Positions 33,210 through 41,870 of a DNA stretch of 64,000 nucleotides are shown here, one piece after another. The position numbers and the translations under genes are program-made. Under the pieces are notes generated by a model, which ran no database searches, had not been told where the DNA came from, and was given only the letters and a program-made list of their open reading frames with translations. The stretch is from the NCBI GenBank assembly GCA_020072585.1, contig JAIQGL010000003.1, positions 1 through 64,000 on the forward strand, written 5' to 3'. The DNA comes from Terriglobia bacterium. Lineage in GTDB: Bacteria; Acidobacteriota; Terriglobia; Terriglobales; Acidobacteriaceae. How positions within the stretch are numbered: the first letter of the stretch is position 1; every line of letters starts with the position of its first letter.

Positions 33210-33764
33210 ATGAAAGGAATCCTATCCCTGGCTGCGGCAGCGGCCTGCGTCTTGTTACTGGTGGTGGCCGTTTCCGCCCAGGTCTTTCCCGCTCAAGCTG
33301 TTTCTGCTCAGGCCGTTTCCTCTCAAGCCCATGGCGGACGCTATGACGAGCAGATCCGCTCGGAAGTAGCAAAATTGCTGGCCGCAAAGAGCGAGTGCAA
33401 GAACGTGAAGGCCACAGTGGACGATGGAGTGGTTACGCTAACCGGCAATGTGGAGTTGGATAGCGAACGCCGTACGCTGGTGACACGGGTCCGCCGCATC
33501 GCCCATGTGGAAGAGGTCGACAGTCAGATTCTGCTCTCGCCTCCCGCGCCTCTGGACAATGTTTTATATGCGCGCGTCAGCCGCCGGCTGCATGATGCCG
33601 GCTATGCCCAGGTGACCATTCAGGTACACGAGGGAGCCGTCATCTTGCAAGGGAGCGTGCGCACCATGCGCGATCGCCATTCCGTGTTGCAACTGGCCTG
33701 GAATACAGAAGGCGTCAAAGAGGTAGAGGCAAAGCTCTCTGTGATGCAGCCGGACGCGCACTGA
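33210..33764 (+). CDS. Secreted protein with two BON domains
   Basis: The 184-residue precursor starts at ATG 33210, nine bases after AGGAG (the ATG at 33201 abuts it). It has a signal peptide (GILSLAAAAACVLLLVVAVSAQ), a short repeat-like linker (FPAQAVSAQAVSSQA), and two BON domains: NVKATVDDGVVTLTGNVELDSERRTLVTRVRRIAHVEEV and QVTIQVHEGAVILQGSVRTMRDRHSVLQLAWNTEGVKEVEAK. BON domains occur in envelope and stress proteins such as OsmY. Likely periplasmic. Confidence 0.88.
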   Translation: MKGILSLAAAAACVLLLVVAVSAQVFPAQAVSAQAVSSQAHGGRYDEQIRSEVAKLLAAKSECKNVKATVDDGVVTLTGNVELDSERRTLVTRVRRIAHVEEVDSQILLSPPAPLDNVLYARVSRRLHDAGYAQVTIQVHEGAVILQGSVRTMRDRHSVLQLAWNTEGVKEVEAKLSVMQPDAH

Positions 33765-33861
33765 GAAGCAGCTTGCAATCAGCGAATGCAATTAGCAACC
33801 GGCACCTTGGCTCTTGGCCCTAAGCTAACCTGCGTCGATCGGCTTTAACTGAGCCAATTGC

Positions 33862-36633
33862 TCAATCTCCTGCCACCGCCGCTTCCGTCTTTGCGCTCTT
33901 TTCCCGCATCTCTTCCCACATCTCCATTACGCGGCCGCGGAGCTGTTCCGTGAGTTGTTTGTAGGTTTCTTCAGGATTTGTCATTGTGTCCGGCGGAAAG
34001 ATAGGATCGCCGAATTGAACGCGCAGCTTGCCCAGCCGGGGGAAGCGCTTGCTGCGCGGCCAGGATTCATAAAAGCCTTCAAGCGCCACAGGGTAGATGG
34101 GCACTTTCAGATGCGCGGCAAGAATCGCGGCGCCTTTCTTGAATTTTTTGGGCGTGCCGTCAACCGAGCGCTCGCCCTCAGGATAAAGCACCAGGTTCTG
34201 ACCTTTCTTCAGGCCGAAAGCACCGGCGCGCATGGCGTTCACCAGATTGGAGTCAGGGTCCACCGGCACTAACTTAAAAGTCCGGCCAAGATAGTGGAGA
34301 GCGCCATGGCCAAAGATCTCGCTTGTCCCAACATAAAACATGTTTTTGAAGAGCCGCCACGGAATCTGGCTGGAGACGACTGGCCCATCAAGAAAACTCT
34401 GATGGTTTGGAGACAGAATGAACGGCCCCTTTTTGGGCAGCTTCTCTTTGCCGCTCACACGCAGGCCGAAAAATATACGCGTGATGAGCGCAACAACGCG
34501 GCCAACGATAAACCACCAGATACTAAAAATCTGGCTGCTGTTCAGCGCTGCCAGCGCCTTCGGATCGTCCGGCTCTACAGCCAATACGGCATCCCAACCG
34601 GGCACAGCAGCGGAAGAGCGCGGTGTGCCTGAAGACGCGGCGTCCCCGCGGGATTGCAGTACGGCATCCACCAGTTCGCGGACGGTGTAAACCTGCGCGA
34701 TGACTTTTTCGTCGAGATGCGCATTCATCGCGTGCTCCAGAGATACAACCAGCTCTACGCGCTCCATGGAATCGAACCCCAGATCAAGCTCAAGGTTGGA
34801 AGAGGGAAGCACCGGCTTCTCCGCTTTGCTCGCGTTGCGGACCACCGTGATGGCATTTTGCACCTCAGGCGACGCCAGCCATGCCGCCTCTTCACCCGTC
34901 AGTTCCTCGGCTGCACCAGCGCCATCCGAAGCAGTGCCTTCGCCGGCCATCACGCGGCGCTGGATCTCAAAGCGCTTCAGCTTGCGCGTGGTTGTGCGGG
35001 GCAGGGGATCAGACCAGAGGTCGAAGCTGAGAATTCTTTTGGTGCTGGGCAACTCCATGGAGAGGTTCTCCACGTCAAACCGGATTACTTCGCGCGTGTT
35101 CACGATCTTGCGTTCGCGCAGCACGTCAAAGCTGGGCACGATCACCGCATGCAGCCGCTCAGAGAAAGGCTCGCCCGGACGGTTCACCAGCCCCATCACG
35201 CAGATCTCTTTGATGAAAGGAGAGCGCAGGTACTGGGCCTCCAGCTCTTCAGGATAAATATTCTTGCCTGAGCTCAGTACGATGATTTCTTTTTTGCGTC
35301 CGGTGATGAACAGATTGCCGCGCTCGTCCTGATAACCCAGGTCGCCGCTGTAGAGCCAGCCGTCACGAATGGTTTCCGCCGTGGCGTCCGTGCGGTTGTA
35401 ATAGCCTTTCATCACAATGTCACCACGGATGGCAATTTCACCCACGGCGAACGGGATGCCCTCGGCCGGTTGCGGATCGATAATTCTGATCTGTACGCCT
35501 TTCATCGGCTGGCCAACTGAGCCCATCACATTTGCCCGCGGTGGAGTTACCGTGGCTCCGCCGCAGGTTTCAGTAAGGCCGTAGGCTTGCAGCAGTCTGA
35601 ATCCGAGCCTTTCCATGTCGCGCCCGACCTTGGGATCAAAGGCCGAACCGCCGGTGATGAAGTAGCGCATCTTTGGTCCCAGCAACTGGTGTACCTGGTG
35701 GAAAAATATTTTGCCCGGATTGAGTCCCAGCTTTCTGGCCGCGCCAGACACCGCCATCATGGCTCGAAACCCCAGGCGGGCCGGGGCCGATCTCGCTTTC
35801 ACCTGCTGCATGACCCGCTCATGAATCAGGTAGAAGAACTGTGGTACGCAGCAAAAGAGGGTTATGCCGCGTTCGCTCAAGGCGCGTAGCAGGTCCGTGG
35901 TGTTCAGCGTCTCCAGATAGACAATCCGGGCGCCCACCACAAAAGGCATCAGCAGATTGGCTACCTGCGCCAGCGCATGAAAGAGCGGCAGCACTCCCAG
36001 AATGGCGTCCTTCTCACTGACCTGGACGACGTCGAAGATTGCGTCTGCCTCTGCCAGCAAATTCTTGTGCGTCAGCGTTACGCCTTTGGGGTCGCTCGTG
36101 GTGCCAGAAGTGTACATGATCACGGCGGTATCGGTTTCAAAGATGCGTGCGGGACGGAAGTCTCCTGGCCCGGCTGCGAACATGCCTGTCAGGTTGGAGT
36201 AGCGGCCCTCACCGGAGCCATCCATCATTACAATCCGCACCAGCGTCTCTTCCACGGCTTTTTCCACCATGGGCAGGTGCTCAGAATCAGTAAAGATAAT
36301 GGCGCTGCCGGAGTCCCAGAGCAGCTTGTTGACCTGGTGAGCATTGAAGGCGGTATCCAGAGGCACGGCCGCCGCGCCCGCGGACATGATGCCCAGGTAA
36401 GCGGCCACCCAGAGCGGCCCATTGTCCGCCAGAATGGCGCAACGCACCCCCTCTGACATGCCCGATTGCCGCAGCCACTGGCCAACCGATTCACCCATCC
36501 GGCGTAACTCTGAGTAGGTGAGACTCTCCACCTTGCCCGGGCCCCGCTGGTCAGATGCCCGCTGCAGCTCCAGAGCTGTGTTCTCGGGGTGCTTCTCTAC
36601 GGATTGCAGGAAACAACTGTAAAAGCCGTGCAT
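33862..36633 (-). CDS. Three-domain acyl-AMP ligase / acyl carrier protein / acyltransferase
   Basis: A single 923-residue chain joins three lipid-handling modules. Residues about 1-560 form an acyl-adenylating enzyme (VIMYTSGTTSDPKGVTLTHK at 171-190; YSGDLGYQDERGNLFITGRKKEII near 425). Residues about 600-680 are an acyl carrier domain with the phosphopantetheine Ser in DLGFDSMERVEL. Residues about 720-905 are a PlsC-type 1-acylglycerol-3-phosphate acyltransferase, with NHQSFLDG (H-x4-D) and PEGERSVDG. It could activate a fatty acid, load it on its own carrier and pass it to a lipid acceptor. Membrane association is likely through the hydrophobic stretch before PlsC (WWFIVGRVVALITRIFFGL). Confidence 0.93.
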   Translation of the reverse strand: MHGFYSCFLQSVEKHPENTALELQRASDQRGPGKVESLTYSELRRMGESVGQWLRQSGMSEGVRCAILADNGPLWVAAYLGIMSAGAAAVPLDTAFNAHQVNKLLWDSGSAIIFTDSEHLPMVEKAVEETLVRIVMMDGSGEGRYSNLTGMFAAGPGDFRPARIFETDTAVIMYTSGTTSDPKGVTLTHKNLLAEADAIFDVVQVSEKDAILGVLPLFHALAQVANLLMPFVVGARIVYLETLNTTDLLRALSERGITLFCCVPQFFYLIHERVMQQVKARSAPARLGFRAMMAVSGAARKLGLNPGKIFFHQVHQLLGPKMRYFITGGSAFDPKVGRDMERLGFRLLQAYGLTETCGGATVTPPRANVMGSVGQPMKGVQIRIIDPQPAEGIPFAVGEIAIRGDIVMKGYYNRTDATAETIRDGWLYSGDLGYQDERGNLFITGRKKEIIVLSSGKNIYPEELEAQYLRSPFIKEICVMGLVNRPGEPFSERLHAVIVPSFDVLRERKIVNTREVIRFDVENLSMELPSTKRILSFDLWSDPLPRTTTRKLKRFEIQRRVMAGEGTASDGAGAAEELTGEEAAWLASPEVQNAITVVRNASKAEKPVLPSSNLELDLGFDSMERVELVVSLEHAMNAHLDEKVIAQVYTVRELVDAVLQSRGDAASSGTPRSSAAVPGWDAVLAVEPDDPKALAALNSSQIFSIWWFIVGRVVALITRIFFGLRVSGKEKLPKKGPFILSPNHQSFLDGPVVSSQIPWRLFKNMFYVGTSEIFGHGALHYLGRTFKLVPVDPDSNLVNAMRAGAFGLKKGQNLVLYPEGERSVDGTPKKFKKGAAILAAHLKVPIYPVALEGFYESWPRSKRFPRLGKLRVQFGDPIFPPDTMTNPEETYKQLTEQLRGRVMEMWEEMREKSAKTEAAVAGD

Positions 36634-36877
36634 GCGGTTTTAATTTTTTGGGGGAGGCGAGCCTTGCACCAGTATCGCACCTTGGCGATCAAGAGTCACG
36701 GAAGGAACCTACATGCAAAACCAGCTTCATGCAAATATGTTGTGCTCCACTCAGCCGGGCGGCAATGCGTTTCAGCATGGTCTGGCCGCCATTCGGCGGA
36801 AAGATTTGCGCGGCCCGCAATAGCTGGTAAAATTCTTAGTTGACCCAACCAATTGAGACACGGAGAACTTGACCCTT

Positions 36878-37138
36878 ATGGCATACGTAATTGCAGAGCC
36901 TTGCATCGGGACCAAGGACGCGGCCTGCGTGGATGCATGTCCAGTAGATTGCATCCATCCCAAAAAAGACGAACCGCAGTTTGAAGGTTCCAACATGCTG
37001 TTCATTGATCCAGTGGAGTGTATTGACTGTGGCGCGTGCGTGCCGGTTTGTCCGGTGTCCGCCATCTTTGCTCTCGACGATCTGCCGGAAAAATGGAAAG
37101 AGTACGCGGAAAAGAACGCCAAGTATTTCGGCCGCTAA
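36878..37138 (+). CDS. fdxA: Seven-iron ferredoxin
   Basis: The 86-residue ferredoxin has a first cluster motif C-x7-C-x3-C-x3-C (EPCIGTKDAACVDACPVDC) and a second, CIDCGACVPVCP, so it carries one 3Fe-4S or 4Fe-4S and one 4Fe-4S centre like FdxA. The C-terminal helix (LPEKWKEYAEKNAKYFGR) is typical. ATG at 36878 gives the usual N-terminus MAYVIAEPC; a TTG nine bases earlier is the alternative. A TAAAAT box about 45 bases upstream may be its -10. It transfers electrons in the cytoplasm. Confidence 0.93.
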   Translation: MAYVIAEPCIGTKDAACVDACPVDCIHPKKDEPQFEGSNMLFIDPVECIDCGACVPVCPVSAIFALDDLPEKWKEYAEKNAKYFGR

Positions 37139-37160
37139 CAGCTGAAACCAGAGTTTCTCA

Positions 37161-37190
37161 ACGCGCAGCCGGGATGGCTGCGCGTTTGTC
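37161..37190 (+). terminator. Terminator after the ferredoxin gene
   Basis: ACGCGCAGCC and GGCTGCGCGT form a perfect 10-bp stem around GGGAT, followed by a short T-rich tail (TTGTC). It lies 20 bases past the ferredoxin stop and just before recO. Confidence 0.8.
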
Positions 37191-37218
37191 ATTCCCGACA
37201 GATGTATGCTTAACCCGC

Positions 37219-37953
37219 ATGCCCAAGCAGTCTGAAGCCCTGATTTTGCGCACCTATCCGTTCCATGAAGCGGACCTTCTGGTCACGTTCTTCACGCGCA
37301 CTGAGGGCAAGGTACGCGGCGTGGCCAAGGCAGCCAAGCGGTCCAAACGGCGTTTTGGCGGTGCGCTTGAGCCGCTGACGCACGTGACCGCGCACTGGGA
37401 GGAAAAAGAAAAACAAGAGCTGGTGCGGCTGGATTCCTGTGACATTATTTCGTCGCCGCTGGCCACCGAGGTCACGTATCCACGGCTGGTGGCACTGAGC
37501 TACGTGGCTGAGGTGATTGATCAGCTTCTTCCTGATCGCGAGCCCAGTGACGATATTTTCCGGCTCACGCTTGCCGTGGTCCATCACCTGAAGGCCGATT
37601 CCATCTGGCTGCCCCTCACATATTTTGATCTCTGGATCGTCCGCCTGATCGGCCTGTTGCCGGACTTGCACACGTGCGTGATGTGCGGCGCTGCCCTGAA
37701 CGGAAGCCGCGCTTATTTTCATCCGCTGGCCGACGGCCTGCTCTGCCCTGACGACAAGCGGCTGGCCAGCACCGAAATATCCGCAGATTCGCGCGCTGTG
37801 GCTGCAGAGATCTTTCGTTCCCCATTGAACCGGCTGGATCGAGCAGGTTGGGCGCGCAGCCGGGGCGCCGATCTCCGCCGCTTTCTGGCCCAGCGCATCG
37901 AGTGCCACATTGAGCGCAAACTGGTGACCGCGGCGATGCTGGAAAGGGTCTAG
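37219..37953 (+). CDS. recO: DNA repair protein RecO
   Basis: RecFOR-pathway protein that loads RecA on SSB-coated DNA. The 244-residue protein has the N-terminal OB-fold (EALILRTYPFHEADLLVTFFTRTEGKVRGVAKAAKR) and helical C-domain with a zinc site TCVMCGA ... LLCPDDKR. The frame is open upstream, but family similarity begins at MPKQSEALI (37219). No strong ribosome site is visible. The neighbouring upstream gene is the ferredoxin, with a terminator between. Confidence 0.92.
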   Translation: MPKQSEALILRTYPFHEADLLVTFFTRTEGKVRGVAKAAKRSKRRFGGALEPLTHVTAHWEEKEKQELVRLDSCDIISSPLATEVTYPRLVALSYVAEVIDQLLPDREPSDDIFRLTLAVVHHLKADSIWLPLTYFDLWIVRLIGLLPDLHTCVMCGAALNGSRAYFHPLADGLLCPDDKRLASTEISADSRAVAAEIFRSPLNRLDRAGWARSRGADLRRFLAQRIECHIERKLVTAAMLERV

Positions 37954-38002
37954 GGATTGCCAAAATCGCCGAAATTGCCAAAGATTGCCAAGAGCGAAAA
38001 TC

Positions 38003-38395
38003 ATGCCTGAGGAACATTGCTGCTCCGAAACCGATCGTGTCTTCCCGACTGCCGGTGAAGCCCGCGCCAGCGAAGCCCGCTTTCGCGAAATCCAGGCTGA
38101 GTGCGATGCTGGCCGCGTGCCGGAGCTGCGTCCGGGCGACGTGATCTACGTTGAAACAGAGCTCTATCTGGGGCACGGCGTCGACGATTTTCGCGGTGGG
38201 CTGGCCGAGGTGAGCGAAATGCAAGCAGGAAAGAGCAAGGGCCAGCCTGTGCTGTATATCCGCGTGGTGCAGCAACCTGACACGCTGCACAACTGGCATT
38301 ACCTGGCGGCAGAGCAGAAGAAGCTGCGCGCCGGCCACGGCAAGACCTGGGCGCATCCTGATCCAGACCACCGGCCGGAATTTAACAAGTGGTGA
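38003..38395 (+). CDS. Hypothetical protein, soluble
   Basis: The 130-residue protein is charged and without signal or membrane segments. It contains ARFREIQAECDAGRVPELRPGDVIYVETELYLGHGVDDFRGGLAEVSEM and ends with WAHPDPDHRPEFNKW. The N-terminus has a Cys pair (HCCSETD). I do not recognise a family. The ATG at 38003 is preferred to the upstream in-frame start. It follows recO by about 50 bp and may share its transcript. Confidence 0.65.
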   Translation: MPEEHCCSETDRVFPTAGEARASEARFREIQAECDAGRVPELRPGDVIYVETELYLGHGVDDFRGGLAEVSEMQAGKSKGQPVLYIRVVQQPDTLHNWHYLAAEQKKLRAGHGKTWAHPDPDHRPEFNKW

Positions 38396-38426
38396 TGAGC
38401 CGCTTTTCTGAAATCCCTGGCGGAGC

Positions 38427-38616
38427 TTTTCCGCAGTCCCGAGCGAAGCGAAGGGTACCTATGGCAACGAGAATTGCGAGACGCCCCAACCTTGTCGCAT
38501 CAGTTTTGTTTATCAAACTCGTGCGCTTCAAGACTTTTCAGATGGTAGGGGCCCCTCCCCTTCGGCAAGCTCAGGGTCGGGGTTTCAGAAGCAGCTGCGC
38601 TCGGGACTGCGGAAAA
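38427..38616. mobile_element. 190-bp inverted-repeat element (MITE/REPIN-like) in front of glyQ
   Basis: TTTTCCGCAGTCCCGAGCG (38427-38445) is repeated as an exact 19-bp inverted copy at 38598-38616. The interior holds a second repeat type (CCCCTTCGGCAAGCTCAGGG around 38560) and no gene. The right end lies about 30 bp upstream of the glyQ ATG, so the element overlaps the space where its promoter should be. Confidence 0.6.
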
Positions 38617-38647
38617 ATCTGTTAAATTAAATAGTTCCGCCATACTC

Positions 38648-39613
38648 ATGCCAACCGCCCCCACATACCAGGAACTCATCCTCAGTCTGCAAAAATTCTG
38701 GGCGCAGCAGGGCTGCGTTCTCCAGCAGCCGTATGACATTGAAGTGGGCGCAGGCACTATGGCGCCGGAGACATTCCTGCGCGTGCTGGGGCCAAAGCCG
38801 TACAAGGTTGCGTATGTCCAGCCATCACGCCGCCCCGCCGACGGCCGTTACGGCGACAATCCCAACCGCCTCTACAAGCACATGCAACTCCAGGTGATCC
38901 TGAAGCCGCCGCCGGAAAACGTGCAGGAGCTTTATCTGGAGTCGCTCAAGGCCATCGGCATTGACCTCCGCAAGCATGACATCAAGTTTGAAGAAGACAA
39001 TTGGGAAGCGCCCACGCTAGCGGCCTGGGGCGTGGGCTGGCAGGTGATGCTGGACGGGTTGGAGATCACGCAGTTCACCTACTTCCAGCAGTGCGGCGGA
39101 ATTGATCTTGATCCCATCTGCGCCGAGCTGACCTACGGCCTGGAGCGCATTGCCGCGTTTCTACAGGACGTGGACAGCATTTATGACATTGTTTGGGCCA
39201 GAGATCCGCAGACAGGCAGGGAAGTAAAGTATCGCGACGTGCGATACCAGGACGAGCTTCAGCTCTCCGTCTACAACTTTGAGAAAGCCGATGTCGAGAA
39301 GACCTGGAAGCACCTGGAGATGTATGAAGGCGAGTCACAGGCGCTCATCAACCAGTTCAACGCGCTGATGGCTGACAAGAATGCCAGCCCCGCTGAGAAA
39401 GAGCGTTTTCCCCTGCTTGCCGCGTATGAGCTATGCCTCAAGTGCTCGCATCTTTTCAATCTGCTCGACGCTCGCGGCGCTATCTCCGTGACGGAGCGCG
39501 TGGGCGTGATCGCCCGCATTCGGCAGCTCGCGGTGGGATTGGCGAAAGCATACGTTGCGCAACAGAACGTTGGGGTCGAGCTGGCCAAACAGCAGAAAGG
39601 AGGAGCGGCCTGA
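38648..39613 (+). CDS. glyQ: Glycyl-tRNA synthetase alpha subunit
   Basis: Catalytic subunit of the heterotetrameric bacterial-type GlyRS. The 321-residue chain shows class II features: [45 protein letters not shown] (start), [36 protein letters not shown] (motif 2), and [35 protein letters not shown] (motif 3). The C-terminus ([20 protein letters not shown]) is slightly extended. Its stop overlaps the glyS start by one base. Confidence 0.97.
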   Translation: MPTAPTYQELILSLQKFWAQQGCVLQQPYDIEVGAGTMAPETFLRVLGPKPYKVAYVQPSRRPADGRYGDNPNRLYKHMQLQVILKPPPENVQELYLESLKAIGIDLRKHDIKFEEDNWEAPTLAAWGVGWQVMLDGLEITQFTYFQQCGGIDLDPICAELTYGLERIAAFLQDVDSIYDIVWARDPQTGREVKYRDVRYQDELQLSVYNFEKADVEKTWKHLEMYEGESQALINQFNALMADKNASPAEKERFPLLAAYELCLKCSHLFNLLDARGAISVTERVGVIARIRQLAVGLAKAYVAQQNVGVELAKQQKGGAA

Positions 39614-41736
39614 TGCCTGACTTTCTGCTGGAGATCGGCACGGAAGAAATTCCTGCGCGGATGATTCAGGACGCTAGCCAGGAATTGCACAAGCGGCTGG
39701 AAGACCTGCTGAACAAAAATGCTCTTTCCTGCAACGAGGTGAAGCGTGCGGAAACACCTCGCAGGCTGACGCTGATAGCATCCGGCATTCCTACTACACA
39801 GCCCGACGAGCAGGAGCAACTTATCGGCCCAGCGACAAAGGTCGCATATAAAGATGGTCAACCGACTCCCGCGGCGCATGCCTTCGCCAAAAAGGCCGGC
39901 GTGGACGTTTCAAAATTGCAGACGGTCACGACGCCGAAAGGCGAGTACCTTACGGCGACCGTCACCAACAAGGGAAAGCCGGCAGCGCAGGTCCTGGCGG
40001 AACTTCTGCCCAAAGAGATTGCATCAATTTACTGGCCGAAGAATATGTATTGGCGCGCGGGGAAGCCGGAGCGCTTTGTGCGTCCGGTGCGCTGGATTGT
40101 GGCATTGCTCGATGGCGAGATCATTCCGCTGGAATTTGGCGGCATCAAGGCGGGCAAGCAGTCGCGCGGGCATCGCATCCTCGGACCACAACAGGTTTCG
40201 ATTGCTGCGCCTTCGCAATATGTTGCCACCATGCAGGGCGCGCATGTCACGGCCTTAAGCGCCGATCGCGAATACAAGATCCGCAAGGCCCTGGACGCAG
40301 CCACGCGCACGGTTCCCGGTGCTCGCTGGCGCGAAGATGCCGATTTGCTGAAGACCGTGGTGAATCTCACCGAATGGCCGTCGGCTATCCTGGGCAACTT
40401 TGACAAGCAGTATTTGTCGCTGCCGGAAGAGGTGCTGGTCACGGTGATGCGCGACCATCAGAAATATTTTGCCGTAGAAGACGCTGAACACAAGCTGGCG
40501 CCGCATTTCCTGGCAGTACTGAATACTGACGGTGATCCCGACGGTCTGATCCGCCACGGCAATGAACGCGTGCTGCGCGCGCGGTTTAATGATGCGAGAT
40601 TTTTTTGGGACACCGACCAGAAAATCTCGCTTGAGCAGCGCGTAAAAATGCTCAGCGCAGTTACCTTCCAAAAGGATCTTGGGAGTTACTACGATAAGAC
40701 GGGGCGTGTACAAAAGCTTGCAACTGATATCGCACTAGCCCTCGGCAAAGCGGAGTTCGACGTTCGAGGAGAGATGGTCGCCGACGCGGCAAGGCTCTCA
40801 AAAACGGACCTTACTACCGAACTTGTCAAAGAATTTACTGAGCTGCAGGGCATTATCGGTGGACTCTACGCCAGAGCGCAGGGCTTGCCGCAGCCTGTAG
40901 CCGACGCCATTTACGATCAATATAAGCCCGAATCCACAGAAGACGCTGCCCCGCGCACGTTGGAAGGCGCTGTGCTTTCCATTGCCGACAAAGCGGACAG
41001 CATTGCGGGCATGTTCGCTCTGGGCCTGGTGCCTTCCGGCTCCAAAGACCCCTTTGCGCTGCGTCGGCAGGCCAATGGAATCGTGAAAACAATTGTCGAG
41101 CACAAGCTGACGTTGAACCTGGCCCAAATCATGGCTGACGCGCGCAGCGGATATCAGGCAAGCGAGGCGGAGAAGAAGTTTACGCTGAGCGGCGAGGCTT
41201 ATGTCCAGGCCATCCGCGGCTTTTTCCGCGAGCGCCTGGAGTTTTACCTGCGCGACGTGCTCGGACTGGCTTATGACGTGGTGAACGCCACGCTGGCCGC
41301 CGGCGCGGACGATGTAGTGGACGCCGTCGCGCGGGCCCTGGCCGTGGCCAAAGTGAGGCCATCAGCCGACTTTGAGTCTATCTCTGTCGCCTTCAAGAGA
41401 ATGAAGAACATTCTGCGGCAGGCGGAGGAAGCGAAGAAGAAGATTGCCGCTCCGTTCAATCCTGCTGCGCTGACGGACGAAGAAGAGAAGAAGCTGGCGG
41501 CCGCAGTCCCGCAGATCGCGAAAAGCGTGAAGGAGCTGAGCGCCTCCGGGCAATACGAGCCCGCGCTGATCGAGATTTCCCGCCTTCGTCCAACGGTCGA
41601 CGCATTCTTCGACAAGGTCATGGTGATGGTGGAAGACGAAAATCTGCGCGCGCAGCGTCTCGGACTGCTGCAAACGCTGGTGAATGAGTTCTCCAGCATC
41701 GCGGATTTCTCGGAGATCGTGACTGAGAAGAAATAG
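39613..41736 (+). CDS. glyS: Glycyl-tRNA synthetase beta subunit
   Basis: tRNA-binding subunit partnering GlyQ. The 707-residue protein begins PDFLLEIGTEEIPARMIQDA, the family N-terminus, and contains ETPRRLTLIA, RWIVALLDGEIIPLEFGGI, HRILGPQ, VTVMRDHQKYFAVEDAEHKLAPHFLAVLN, the HD-like region (AARLSKTDLTTELVKEFTELQGIIGGLYA) and a C-terminal DALR-like tRNA-binding domain. AGGAG at 39601 precedes the ATG, which overlaps the glyQ stop (TGATG). Confidence 0.97.
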   Translation: MPDFLLEIGTEEIPARMIQDASQELHKRLEDLLNKNALSCNEVKRAETPRRLTLIASGIPTTQPDEQEQLIGPATKVAYKDGQPTPAAHAFAKKAGVDVSKLQTVTTPKGEYLTATVTNKGKPAAQVLAELLPKEIASIYWPKNMYWRAGKPERFVRPVRWIVALLDGEIIPLEFGGIKAGKQSRGHRILGPQQVSIAAPSQYVATMQGAHVTALSADREYKIRKALDAATRTVPGARWREDADLLKTVVNLTEWPSAILGNFDKQYLSLPEEVLVTVMRDHQKYFAVEDAEHKLAPHFLAVLNTDGDPDGLIRHGNERVLRARFNDARFFWDTDQKISLEQRVKMLSAVTFQKDLGSYYDKTGRVQKLATDIALALGKAEFDVRGEMVADAARLSKTDLTTELVKEFTELQGIIGGLYARAQGLPQPVADAIYDQYKPESTEDAAPRTLEGAVLSIADKADSIAGMFALGLVPSGSKDPFALRRQANGIVKTIVEHKLTLNLAQIMADARSGYQASEAEKKFTLSGEAYVQAIRGFFRERLEFYLRDVLGLAYDVVNATLAAGADDVVDAVARALAVAKVRPSADFESISVAFKRMKNILRQAEEAKKKIAAPFNPAALTDEEEKKLAAAVPQIAKSVKELSASGQYEPALIEISRLRPTVDAFFDKVMVMVEDENLRAQRLGLLQTLVNEFSSIADFSEIVTEKK

Positions 41737-41870
41737 TTCCAGGAATTAAGAGCCTTTTAACGGCAGGAACTCGCCTGATCACTCCCCGCGCTGTAAAATA
41801 AGAAGATTACATTCCGGCCACACGCCGGCCTGCAATTCAGCTTTCATCTTTCCTCCATGGAGACCAGCCA

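Noticed and set aside
37210-38371. Two long minus-strand frames across recO and the following gene
   Set aside because: RecO and its zinc site are clear on plus; the antisense frames have no start signal or domain.
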